From assembly GCA_947632425.1 (NCBI GenBank), contig CANRPG010000057.1:1-10116 (forward strand): DNA of 10,116 bases, in the 5' to 3' direction. The position numbers and the translations under genes are program-made. The notes under the pieces are model-generated. The model was not told the origin of the DNA, searched no databases, and worked only from the letters and a program-made list of their open reading frames with translations. This document shows positions 1-5,702 of the stretch, piece by piece. Within the stretch, counting starts at the first letter, position 1. Every line of letters begins with the position of its first letter. Origin of the DNA: an uncultured Clostridia bacterium (GTDB taxonomy: Bacteria; Bacillota; Clostridia; Oscillospirales; Ruminococcaceae).

Positions 1-18
1 GAGAAAGGGGTGGTGTAA

Positions 19-96
19 ATGCAAGTTGCTTTATTAGCTCTTACATTGTTGATATTAGTCGTTATTGACGAGATCATTAAACACATAAAGAAATAA
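19..96 (+). CDS. Small hydrophobic peptide, putative type I toxin (copy 1)
   Basis: A 25-residue peptide starting at ATG 19, eight bases after an AAAGGGG ribosome site. It has one hydrophobic run (about residues 3-16, rich in Leu, Val and Ile) followed by a charged and basic tail, DEIIKHIKK. That is the usual shape of a membrane-acting type I toxin. A second gene at 351 encodes a peptide of the same design, and both share the pattern of a hydrophobic run, then EIIK, one residue, I, one residue, KK. An antisense RNA signal lies downstream and runs back into the last codons. The toxin promoter would lie before the window. I do not recognise a named family; TxpA, BsrG and Fst are analogues in layout, not clear sequence relatives. 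Toxicity is inferred. A small membrane peptide of another role cannot be excluded. Confidence 0.66.
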   Translation: MQVALLALTLLILVVIDEIIKHIKK

Positions 97-127
97 CCGC
101 ACAGCCTTCCAAGATGTTGCGGTTATT
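92..127 (-). terminator. Terminator hairpin of antisense RNA 1
   Basis: AATAACCGCA (92-101) pairs perfectly with TGCGGTTATT (118-127) around a 16-base loop. Read on the - strand the stem is followed by TTCTTTAT, a fair termination tract. On the + strand the hairpin overlaps the toxin stop codon. Confidence 0.6.
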
Positions 128-142
128 CAGATAATCGTTTCT

Positions 143-180
143 GGGAGACAACCGCTTAGTCAAAGCCGGTGCTCCCTTTT
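143..180 (+). terminator. Toxin mRNA terminator, copy 1; also 5' hairpin of antisense RNA
   Basis: GGGAG (143-147) pairs with CTCCC (172-176), with inner pairing ACCG/CGGT and GCTT/AAGC, followed by TTTT. The same 38 bases recur without change at 478-515. On the opposite strand it would form the first hairpin of the antisense RNA, so the two RNAs meet as complementary stem-loops. Confidence 0.62.
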
Positions 181-188
181 CTATGTAT

Positions 189-217
189 ATTATACACCAA
201 AGAAATTTATTTGTCAA
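189..217 (-). promoter_or_regulatory. Promoter of antisense RNA 1
   Basis: On the - strand TTGACA (217-212), a 17-base spacer and TATAAT (194-189): a perfect sigma-A consensus. It points towards the toxin gene at 19-96 and away from the toxin promoter at 242-271. A constitutive strong antisense promoter is typical of type I antitoxins. Confidence 0.8.
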
Positions 218-241
218 GAGGTTTTTGAAAAATGCCGTGGG

Positions 242-271
242 TTGACAAGTATCGACGGAATGTGTTATAAT
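242..271 (+). promoter_or_regulatory. Promoter of toxin gene copy 2
   Basis: TTGACA (242-247), an 18-base spacer and TATAAT (266-271), with a predicted start near 278. It is divergent from the antisense promoter of copy 1, with 24 bases between the two -35 boxes. Confidence 0.74.
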
Positions 272-309
272 ATATTTGCACCGGAACTGGACTTAACGGG
301 CGGTTGTTT

Positions 310-340
310 CCCTTTTACCCTCAGTCTGAGGAAGAAAGGG
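310..340 (+). promoter_or_regulatory. Leader hairpin masking the toxin ribosome site
   Basis: In the predicted mRNA leader, CCCTTT (310-315) pairs with AAAGGG (335-340), and an inner stem CCTCA/TGAGG (319-323 with 327-331) closes on a 3-base loop. The 3' arm is part of the AAAGGGGGG ribosome site of the peptide at 351, so the fold should hold translation down. Leaders that block translation are common in type I toxin mRNAs; function here is inferred. Confidence 0.5.
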
Positions 341-350
341 GGGTATGTAT

Positions 351-431
351 ATGGATATTGCTACGGCAGTATTGCTTATAATAATTCTTGTTTTGATAAA
401 CGAGATTATTAAGAACATACATAAAAAATAA
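351..431 (+). CDS. Small hydrophobic peptide, putative type I toxin (copy 2)
   Basis: A 26-residue peptide with a hydrophobic stretch at about residues 6-16 (VLLIIILVLI within it) and a tail NEIIKNIHKK. I chose ATG 351 because the G-run of the ribosome site ends at 343, seven bases upstream. An in-frame ATG at 345 would leave only one base of spacing and add two residues. The peptide matches copy 1 in length, hydrophobic core and C-terminal pattern, and the DNA over the last codons and the stop-overlapping hairpin is also alike. It has its own promoter, structured leader, terminator and convergent antisense RNA. Membrane insertion and toxicity are inferred. The conservation of two copies with all RNA parts makes a chance ORF unlikely. 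Confidence 0.68.
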   Translation: MDIATAVLLIIILVLINEIIKNIHKK

Positions 432-464
432 CCGCAGCCTCTCAAAGCAATGCAGTTATTTTTT
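427..464. terminator. Bidirectional terminator hairpin, copy 2
   Basis: AATAACCGCA (427-436) and TGCAGTTATT (451-460) form a 10-bp stem with one C-A mismatch. T-runs follow on both strands (459-464 on +; the complement of 423-428 on -). It overlaps the stop codon of the peptide and probably ends the antisense RNA. Confidence 0.58.
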
Positions 465-476
465 AACTGATTAACT

Positions 477-516
477 AGGGAGACAACCGCTTAGTCAAAG
501 CCGGTGCTCCCTTTTT
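477..516 (+). terminator. Toxin mRNA terminator, copy 2
   Basis: AGGGAG (477-482) pairs with CTCCCT (507-512), with the same inner pairing as copy 1, followed by five T. Positions 478-515 are identical to 143-180. Confidence 0.64.
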
Positions 517-524
517 CTATTTAT

Positions 525-553
525 ATTATACACCATGAGAAGTACGTTGTCAA
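525..553 (-). promoter_or_regulatory. Promoter of antisense RNA 2
   Basis: On the - strand TTGACA (553-548), a 17-base spacer and TATAAT (530-525). It is again a perfect consensus, with the same flank (TGGTG before the -10 box) as the copy 1 antisense promoter. Confidence 0.8.
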
Positions 554-619
554 TACTTTTTTGCAAATAGTCCAACTTTTTTATTATAAAAAATGTTTCA
601 AAATAGCTTGGCAAAGTGG

Positions 620-648
620 TTGAAAAATTCGTTCTGATATGTTATAAT
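620..648 (+). promoter_or_regulatory. Promoter of the PAS/EAL gene
   Basis: TTGAAA (620-625), a 17-base spacer and TATAAT (643-648), giving a predicted start near 655 and a leader of about 60 bases before ATG 718. Confidence 0.7.
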
Positions 649-654
649 AAACAT

Positions 655-674
655 AGGTATATTTATTTATACCT
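655..674 (+). promoter_or_regulatory. Inverted repeat at the predicted transcription start
   Basis: AGGTATA (655-661) and TATACCT (668-674) form a perfect 7-bp inverted repeat spaced by six bases, right at the predicted start site. It could be an operator or a 5' mRNA hairpin. The AT-rich content means chance is possible. Confidence 0.35.
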
Positions 675-717
675 GCTAATTGCTAAACTTGATTATTTCA
701 TCTAAAGCGGTGATAAC

Positions 718-3700
718 ATGAATGATGCTGTTATAAATAACATACTTGAAAAAGTTTCGAGCGGTGTGGCGCTTTACGAATACACGGGCGACAGGCTTAC
801 CATGGTATACTGCAATCAGACGGTATGCACTATGCTGGGCTACACGCACGAGAAGTTTATTGCGCGCTGCTCTGAAGATGTATTTTTCTGCGTTTACAGT
901 GAGGACATACCGAAGCTTAGCGACTGCATGAAACTGTGCATACTTAGCAGCATGAGCAACGAAAAAGAGGTACGCTTTGTAAGGCGCGACCGTTCTCTGG
1001 TATGGGTAAAATGCAGTTCTAACATACTGGAGCAGGGTGAGAAGGTAAAGCGCATTGTGGTGACCTTTACCGACATAACCGAGGAAATAACCAGCAAGGC
1101 GGAGCTTTCTTTCCGCGCGGATCACGATGAGCTGACTTCTATTTACAACGCGAACGCTTTTTATCTGCGGACGCGCGAGCTGCTTACCGAGAACCCGAAC
1201 GACGACTTTATAATGATACGGACGAACATTGTGAAGTTCAAGGTGGTAAACGACCTTTTCGGCACGAAGGCTGCGGACAACATACTTATAAGCATTGCGC
1301 ACTTTATAGAAAATCTGCTGAAAGACCGCAGGGCGACTTACGGACGTATAACATCGGATCACTTTGCGTTTTGCATACCTGCCGATGATTTCAGCGAGGA
1401 CACACTGGTAAGCAAAATGCACGAGTTTTCAAGCGCGTTCCCTGATTATTACAACCTTAGCTTCAAAGCAGGCATATACAGGATAAGCGACAAGGCTATT
1501 TCGGTATCTGTAATGTGCGACAGGGCGAAGCTTGCTATGCAGACTATAAAAGAGGACACGAACAAGACGTTTGCATACTACAACGATGACATAAGAAAAA
1601 ATCTTCTGCTGGAGCAGCGCATTGAAAGCGAGATGCAGTGGGCGCTGGACAACGAGCAGTTTGAGGTATGGTTCCAGCCGATATACAGTCTTTCATCTAT
1701 GGAGCCTTACAGTGCAGAGGCGCTTGTAAGGTGGAGGCACCCGACAAAGGGGCTTATATCGCCTGGAATGTTCATACCGATATTTGAGAAGAACGGTTTT
1801 ATAAGAAAGCTTGACAGCTATATTTTTGAGCACGTTTGTATGTACATATGCCACTGCAAGGAGTGCGGTATACATCTTTTGCCTATCTCGGTGAATTTTT
1901 CGAGAATGAGCCTTTATGCCGACGACCTTGCGGACGAGGTAATAGGCATTGTGGAGCGGTACGGGCTGACGCCCGATCTGTTCAAGATAGAGATAACGGA
2001 GACCGCGTACAACAACTATCCGCAGCAGCTTCTGAACACGATAAACAAGCTGCGCTCATACGGTTTTATGATACTTATGGACGACTTCGGCAGCGGATAT
2101 TCATCGCTTAACATACTGAAAGACCTGCCGATAGATGTACTTAAAATAGACATGAACTTTATGTCGGACTTTAACACTTCCGACAAGGCGACGAACATTT
2201 TAGCATCTATAATAAGAATGGCAAAATGGCTTGATATGCCGTGCATTGCGGAGGGTGTTGAGACCGAAACGCAGGTGGATTTTCTGCGTAGCATAGGCTG
2301 CGAGAACATTCAGGGGTATTATTTTTCAAGACCGCTTATGCAGAGCGATTTTGAACACCTTATCTCTGTTGACAACGGCAAGGCGCACATGGAGCACGAG
2401 ACGGACAGTTCTTTAGAGGCGCTCAGCGATGACGTTGACATAATGCTCTCGGGAAATGCTACGGTGGCTAGGCTTATGAACGGACTTTTCGGCGGCATAG
2501 GATTTTATGAGTTTGACGGCGAGAATCTTGAAGTTATACGCGTAAATGACGGATATTACAGGATATTCGGCTACACGGTGGCGCAGCACGCGCACGATTC
2601 TAAAGACATACTGGCAAAGGTACACAAGCACGATATTCCGATACTTAAAAATGCGCTGCGGCAGGCATCAGAAACAAAGCAGGCGGTACACCTGAACTTC
2701 CGCAGATATGATGTGAACGGCGAGCTTTTATGGCTGGACGCCAGCGTGAGCAGGTTTGGCGGAAACAACGAAAAGCAGCTGATGTGCATAGCCTTCAACG
2801 ATATAACAGAGCACATACTTTTGGAGAAAAAGGGCAACGAGAAGATACGCTTGCTCAATCACCTTGCGAAAAAGCTGCTTGAGATAAGAGATATTGAAAA
2901 AGAAGTGCCAAAGCTTTTGGGAGTGGTAAGAAAGTATTTTCATGCGCAGAGGGCTGCGATATTTGATTTAGATGCATACAACGACAAGGGCAATTTGTTC
3001 TTTGAGAACCGCAGCGATGATTTCATTCCCGACAGGCGAGATGTGAAGAAAGTGCCGTTTGAGAATTTCAAGCCGTTTCTGGATCTGCTGCGCACGCACA
3101 AGACGGTAACGATAAGAAACCTTGACGAGCTTGAAAACTTTGACGAGGCAACAAAGACAATATTCGGCGAGATGGGTATAACATCTCTTATTGCTGTGCC
3201 TATTTACACGGGCGAGCACATGACCGGATTCATATGCGTTGACAACCCCGAGAAGAACATAGATCAAATGGACTTTTTGCAGTCGTTCAGCTATTACTTC
3301 TCGCTGGTGGTGGTAAGGCACCATGTTCAGGATACTTCCGACAGCTACAACAGGCAGATGAACGCGATCATAGCGAACATGAACGGCGGCGTTGGTCTGT
3401 TCAGCATAGGCGAGAACGGCGAGATAAAGACTATTTTTGTAAGCGACAATTTCTTAAAGATAGCGCAGCTTGACAAGGACAGTATACCCGATGATATTAC
3501 TACACTTGCAGACCCGCGCGACAGGGAAGCATTTACAGAAAATCTGAAAAAGGCTATCAGCAGCGGCGGCAAGATGAGCGATGAGTTCAGGCTGTGCGGC
3601 AGCGAAACCGGCAGCGGTGAGGCGAAGTGGATAAGCTTTGCGGCATCTGTTGTTACGGGCGGCGAGGGCAAGCGCAGTGAGATGATAGCGGTAATAAACG

Positions 3701-4875
3701 ATGTTACCGGCGAGATAGAGGAAGAACAGGGTAAGTACAGTTCTGCCTTGGCTTCGGTTTTCGACAGGATATACAGAATAGATCTGTCGGGCAGCTGCAT
3801 AAGTATGGTATCTAAAGAGGGCGGCGATGATAAGTCGTTTGAATGGATAGAGCACATTTTTGACGTTTCGGGCGTGCAGAGCAAAAACAGAAAGTGGCTT
3901 GCTAAAATGTGTATGCAGGCATTTGTGAACAACACATACTCGTGCGACCACAGTATTGAAGTAAACGGCGAGAAAAAGTGGTTGAGCCTTACTTTCTTAA
4001 AGCTGACGGACACGGACTATCTGATGTGCGCTTTGGACGAGACGGACAAAAAGCAGGCTGAACAGATAAGCATGGAAAACGAAAAACTGAAGCTGGAGCA
4101 GCAGTTCCATGAATCTGAAAGCGTGTATGTAAACAGCTCGGGCGTTGTTATAATCGAATACGACTACAAGACGAGAAAGCTGTTCGCGACGGAGAATTTC
4201 AAGCAGTTTGAGATAAGCAGAATTATAGAAAGCGTTGATCTTTCAAACAAGAAGCTGACGGCGGAGCTTACCAAAGACACCATACACCCCGAGGACTTCA
4301 GAGCGGCTATGGAGATGTTTGCAAATTCCGATGACTGCCGACCGAAAGAAATGCGCTTGAAACTGCGTGACGGCGGCTATATGTGGTGCAGCATTACCAA
4401 AACGGTGGTGCGCGGTGAAAACGGCGTGCCCGAAAAGGCAGGCTACACGATGATCGACATAAACGAGCGAAAGCTTTCGGAAAAGAGCCTGCTTGCCGCA
4501 AGCGAGATGATGAGCAACATTGCAAACAGCGCAAACTCGGGCGTGGTGCTTTTTGAGGTGAAAGACGACGGCTCGATAAAGACGCTTTACAGAAATGATG
4601 CATACTACACGGTGCTGGGTCAGGACAAGGAAAGCTATGAAAAGAGCGGCACTATAATTCCCGACATACTCAGCGACCCGGAGAAGAAAAAGATAGTAAA
4701 ATCGGTAATTACCAAGGCTGCCGAGGGCAATATCTTCTCGCAGAAAACGCAGGTCACTTGCAGCGACGGAAGCAAAAAGTCGGTAATGCTGTCGTTCGCG
4801 CCATACCGCAGCAAAGACCTGTCGGACAGTGAGAAGAAGTCGATACTGATCATTGACGAAGTGCTGGATGAATGA
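718..4875 (+). CDS. PAS-(degenerate GGDEF)-EAL-PAS-GAF-PAS c-di-GMP phosphodiesterase
   Basis: A 1385-residue soluble protein with no signal peptide or membrane span seen. Likely domains are PAS 8-123, GGDEF 130-293, EAL 300-550, PAS 585-700, GAF 705-870, then PAS or PAS-like units at 880-1000, 1008-1110, 1130-1250 and 1260-1383. The EAL domain keeps the known catalytic set: E334 in EALVRW, N393, E425, E428, D455 and D456 in DDFGSGYSSL, K476, E512, Q532. It should therefore hydrolyse c-di-GMP to pGpG. The cyclase motif is TSDHF (212-216) instead of GGDEF, and no RxxD inhibitory site is seen, so cyclase activity is probably lost. A charged segment at 1110-1132 may be a short coiled coil. The effector lies in the first half with the sensors behind it, which is unusual, and nothing catalytic follows the last PAS. 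Start ATG 718 has a weak GCGGTGA site. It is monocistronic as far as visible. The PAS/GAF ligands are unknown. Confidence 0.92.
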   Translation: MNDAVINNILEKVSSGVALYEYTGDRLTMVYCNQTVCTMLGYTHEKFIARCSEDVFFCVYSEDIPKLSDCMKLCILSSMSNEKEVRFVRRDRSLVWVKCSSNILEQGEKVKRIVVTFTDITEEITSKAELSFRADHDELTSIYNANAFYLRTRELLTENPNDDFIMIRTNIVKFKVVNDLFGTKAADNILISIAHFIENLLKDRRATYGRITSDHFAFCIPADDFSEDTLVSKMHEFSSAFPDYYNLSFKAGIYRISDKAISVSVMCDRAKLAMQTIKEDTNKTFAYYNDDIRKNLLLEQRIESEMQWALDNEQFEVWFQPIYSLSSMEPYSAEALVRWRHPTKGLISPGMFIPIFEKNGFIRKLDSYIFEHVCMYICHCKECGIHLLPISVNFSRMSLYADDLADEVIGIVERYGLTPDLFKIEITETAYNNYPQQLLNTINKLRSYGFMILMDDFGSGYSSLNILKDLPIDVLKIDMNFMSDFNTSDKATNILASIIRMAKWLDMPCIAEGVETETQVDFLRSIGCENIQGYYFSRPLMQSDFEHLISVDNGKAHMEHETDSSLEALSDDVDIMLSGNATVARLMNGLFGGIGFYEFDGENLEVIRVNDGYYRIFGYTVAQHAHDSKDILAKVHKHDIPILKNALRQASETKQAVHLNFRRYDVNGELLWLDASVSRFGGNNEKQLMCIAFNDITEHILLEKKGNEKIRLLNHLAKKLLEIRDIEKEVPKLLGVVRKYFHAQRAAIFDLDAYNDKGNLFFENRSDDFIPDRRDVKKVPFENFKPFLDLLRTHKTVTIRNLDELENFDEATKTIFGEMGITSLIAVPIYTGEHMTGFICVDNPEKNIDQMDFLQSFSYYFSLVVVRHHVQDTSDSYNRQMNAIIANMNGGVGLFSIGENGEIKTIFVSDNFLKIAQLDKDSIPDDITTLADPRDREAFTENLKKAISSGGKMSDEFRLCGSETGSGEAKWISFAASVVTGGEGKRSEMIAVINDVTGEIEEEQGKYSSALASVFDRIYRIDLSGSCISMVSKEGGDDKSFEWIEHIFDVSGVQSKNRKWLAKMCMQAFVNNTYSCDHSIEVNGEKKWLSLTFLKLTDTDYLMCALDETDKKQAEQISMENEKLKLEQQFHESESVYVNSSGVVIIEYDYKTRKLFATENFKQFEISRIIESVDLSNKKLTAELTKDTIHPEDFRAAMEMFANSDDCRPKEMRLKLRDGGYMWCSITKTVVRGENGVPEKAGYTMIDINERKLSEKSLLAASEMMSNIANSANSGVVLFEVKDDGSIKTLYRNDAYYTVLGQDKESYEKSGTIIPDILSDPEKKKIVKSVITKAAEGNIFSQKTQVTCSDGSKKSVMLSFAPYRSKDLSDSEKKSILIIDEVLDE

Positions 4876-4914
4876 TGGTAATGTAAGGTATTTGCGCGCA
4901 AAGGCTTTAAGTCT

Positions 4915-5085
4915 TGTCAAGAAAGGGAAAGTTTTCGGTCAAGCCTTTTTCAAAAGGCTTGCAGGGTGTGGGGCGGCGCCCCACAAAACACAGCGTGCGC
5001 TCCGAAAAAGGTGAATTTCAAAATAGTCCGGTGGACTATTTTGAAAGAGGAAAATCCCTGCAAGAGAGGGATTTTCCTTTGAGAA
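4915..5085 (+). repeat. Interspersed hairpin repeat family A, copy A1
   Basis: This 171-bp element starts TGTCAAGAAA and ends CTTTGAGAA, 39 bases after the PAS/EAL stop codon. It folds as a string of hairpins: H1 CAAGCCTTTT/AAAAGGCTTG (4940-4961), H2 TGTGGGGC/GCCCCACA (4967-4985), H4 TTTCAAAATAGTCC/GGACTATTTTGAAA (5016-5046), H5 AGGAAAATCCCT/AGGGATTTTCCT (5048-5078). The same order occurs in copies A2 (inverted, 5299-5493) and A3 (9964 onward), with changed stem sequences but kept pairing. No open reading frame or terminal inverted repeats are seen. It may help end the upstream transcript, but no hairpin has a proper U-tract. Confidence 0.8.
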
Positions 5086-5103
5086 AACCTTAGCTATTTT
5101 GCT

Positions 5104-5122
5104 GCGTTCTCTCAGAGAACGC
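5104..5122. repeat. Hairpin GCGTTCTC/GAGAACGC
   Basis: A perfect 8-bp inverted repeat with a 3-base loop, between A1 and B1. A sister hairpin of the same design, GCGTTCCA/TGGAACGC, lies at 5263-5281 on the other side of B1; only the inner bases differ and pairing is kept. Confidence 0.5.
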
Positions 5123-5143
5123 CATGCAAAGTGAGAAATTTTT

Positions 5144-5230
5144 CGCGCTTGCGCGCAAGCCTGCGGAGCTGTTCAACGCCCTCTGTACTTTGGTTATCTT
5201 CTCAATTTGAGTATGCCATACGTTTGCGCA
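5144..5230 (+). repeat. Interspersed repeat family B, copy B1
   Basis: An 87-bp element: a GCGC stem with loop TTGC (5145-5156), the constant block GCCTGCGGAGC (5159-5169), then a tail including CAACGCCCTCTGTACTT. It is repeated in the same orientation at 7253-7338 with roughly four of five bases alike. The head alone recurs at 9797-9823 with a different stem. No coding potential is evident. Confidence 0.72.
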
Positions 5231-5262
5231 CTTTACTTGTTATGGATTTTTCACATTGTACG

Positions 5263-5281
5263 GCGTTCCATAATGGAACGC
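5263..5281. repeat. Hairpin GCGTTCCA/TGGAACGC
   Basis: A perfect 8-bp inverted repeat with loop TAA. It pairs in design with the hairpin at 5104-5122: same GCGTT outer half, different inner bases, both arms changed together. Confidence 0.5.
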
Positions 5282-5298
5282 GGAAAGAGAGCGATAAC

Positions 5299-5493
5299 TT
5301 CTCAAAGGGGAGGCTCTCTCTTGCAGAGCCTCCCCTCTGCCAAAACAGTCCACAGGACTGTTTTGACATTCACCCCTTGCAGAGCGCCTACCGTATGGGG
5401 ATTTCGCCATCTGCGGAGGGCGACGAGGGTTTCACCCTCGACCTGACGACCCTTTTGAAAAAGGGTCGATCGAAAACTTTTGGTTTCTTGACA
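5299..5493 (-). repeat. Interspersed hairpin repeat family A, copy A2 (inverted)
   Basis: Read on the - strand this 195-bp element starts TGTCAAGAAACCAAAAG and ends CTTTGAGAA, as A1 and A3 do. Hairpins given on the + strand: CGACCCTTTT/AAAAGGGTCG (5447-5468, matching H1), CGAGGGT/ACCCTCG (5424-5440, H2), CAAAACAGTCC/GGACTGTTTTG (5341-5365, H4), AGGGGAGGCTCT/AGAGCCTCCCCT (5306-5336, H5). Every stem differs from A1 at several pairs with both arms changed, while loops keep size and often sequence. It lies between B1 and the leader of the asparagine-synthetase-like gene. Confidence 0.78.
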
Positions 5494-5516
5494 GGGATTA
5501 CAGCTTTTGATATTAA
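5488..5516 (+). promoter_or_regulatory. Candidate promoter of the asparagine-synthetase-like gene
   Basis: TTGACA (5488-5493), a 17-base spacer and TATTAA (5511-5516; four of six consensus bases). The -35 box is the last six bases of repeat A2. Transcription would start near 5523, so element C1 would be the 5' leader of the gene at 5703. Confidence 0.45.
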
Positions 5517-5670
5517 ACGCACTGTGCAAAAGAATTACGGTTTTCAGCGGTTCGCAGAACCGCGCCAAAATCGCCGACCCACTTAAGTCGGCGAAGTAAT
5601 TCTTTCAAGTGGCTTGGAGGCTAAAGCCGACAAGACACTGCGCTCCAGCAGGCGCTGCGCGTAAGCGCAA
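5512..5670 (+). repeat. Structured repeat family C, copy C1 (candidate leader RNA)
   Basis: This element shares long blocks with 7820-7990. The predicted fold has P1 AAAGAATTAC/GTAATTCTTT (5529-5538 with 5596-5605) enclosing two hairpins: P2 with stem GCGGTT/AACCGC (5547-5563), and P3 CGCCGAC/GTCGGCG (5572-5593). The P3 loop CCACTT (5579-5584) can pair with AAGTGG (5607-5612), a possible pseudoknot. P4 follows: CTTG/CAAG around GGC/GCC with tandem G-A pairs (5613-5634). A terminal hairpin TGCGC/GCGCA with loop GTAA sits at 5656-5669, 27 bases before the ribosome site. It matches no riboswitch class I can name. Confidence 0.7.
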
Positions 5671-5702
5671 AAATATATAAATACACAAAGGAGCAACGAG
5701 TT

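Larger units (their letters stand above)
86..182 (-). ncRNA. Putative antisense RNA antitoxin (copy 1)
   Basis: Transcription on the - strand should start near 182, seven bases past a perfect promoter at 189-217. It should stop near 86-88, after a 10-bp perfect stem (92-101 with 118-127) followed by a U-rich tract. The RNA of about 95 nt would begin with the hairpin that serves as the toxin mRNA terminator. It would overlap the last codons and the 3' untranslated part of the toxin gene. Inferred from promoter, terminator and layout; not tested. Confidence 0.62.
421..518 (-). ncRNA. Putative antisense RNA antitoxin (copy 2)
   Basis: Predicted start near 518 from a perfect - strand promoter at 525-553. 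The predicted end is after the stem 427-436/451-460, which on the - strand is followed by a U-run. The RNA is about 98 nt and opens with the hairpin complementary to the toxin terminator. Its 5' hairpin is identical in sequence to that of antisense RNA 1, so the two could act on both toxin mRNAs. Confidence 0.62.

Noticed and set aside
3345..4013. Long - strand open frame (222 codons) inside the PAS/EAL gene
   Set aside because: Antisense shadow of a clear + strand gene; no ribosome site and no recognisable domain. The same holds for the other long - strand frames at 676-1422, 4243-4920 and 8666-9622.
4915..5085. Repeat A1 as a simple Rho-independent terminator or CRISPR array
   Set aside because: None of the strong stems is followed by a real U-tract, and the units are different hairpins rather than identical repeats with spacers.
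5131..5586. Open frame of 151 codons on the + strand
   Set aside because: It runs through repeats B1, A2 and C1 and their hairpins, has no ribosome site, and its protein shows no family features.
5512..5670. Element C1 as a T-box or c-di-GMP riboswitch
   Set aside because: No AGGGTGG-type T-box core or following terminator, and the conserved blocks do not match the c-di-GMP-I or -II aptamers as I know them.
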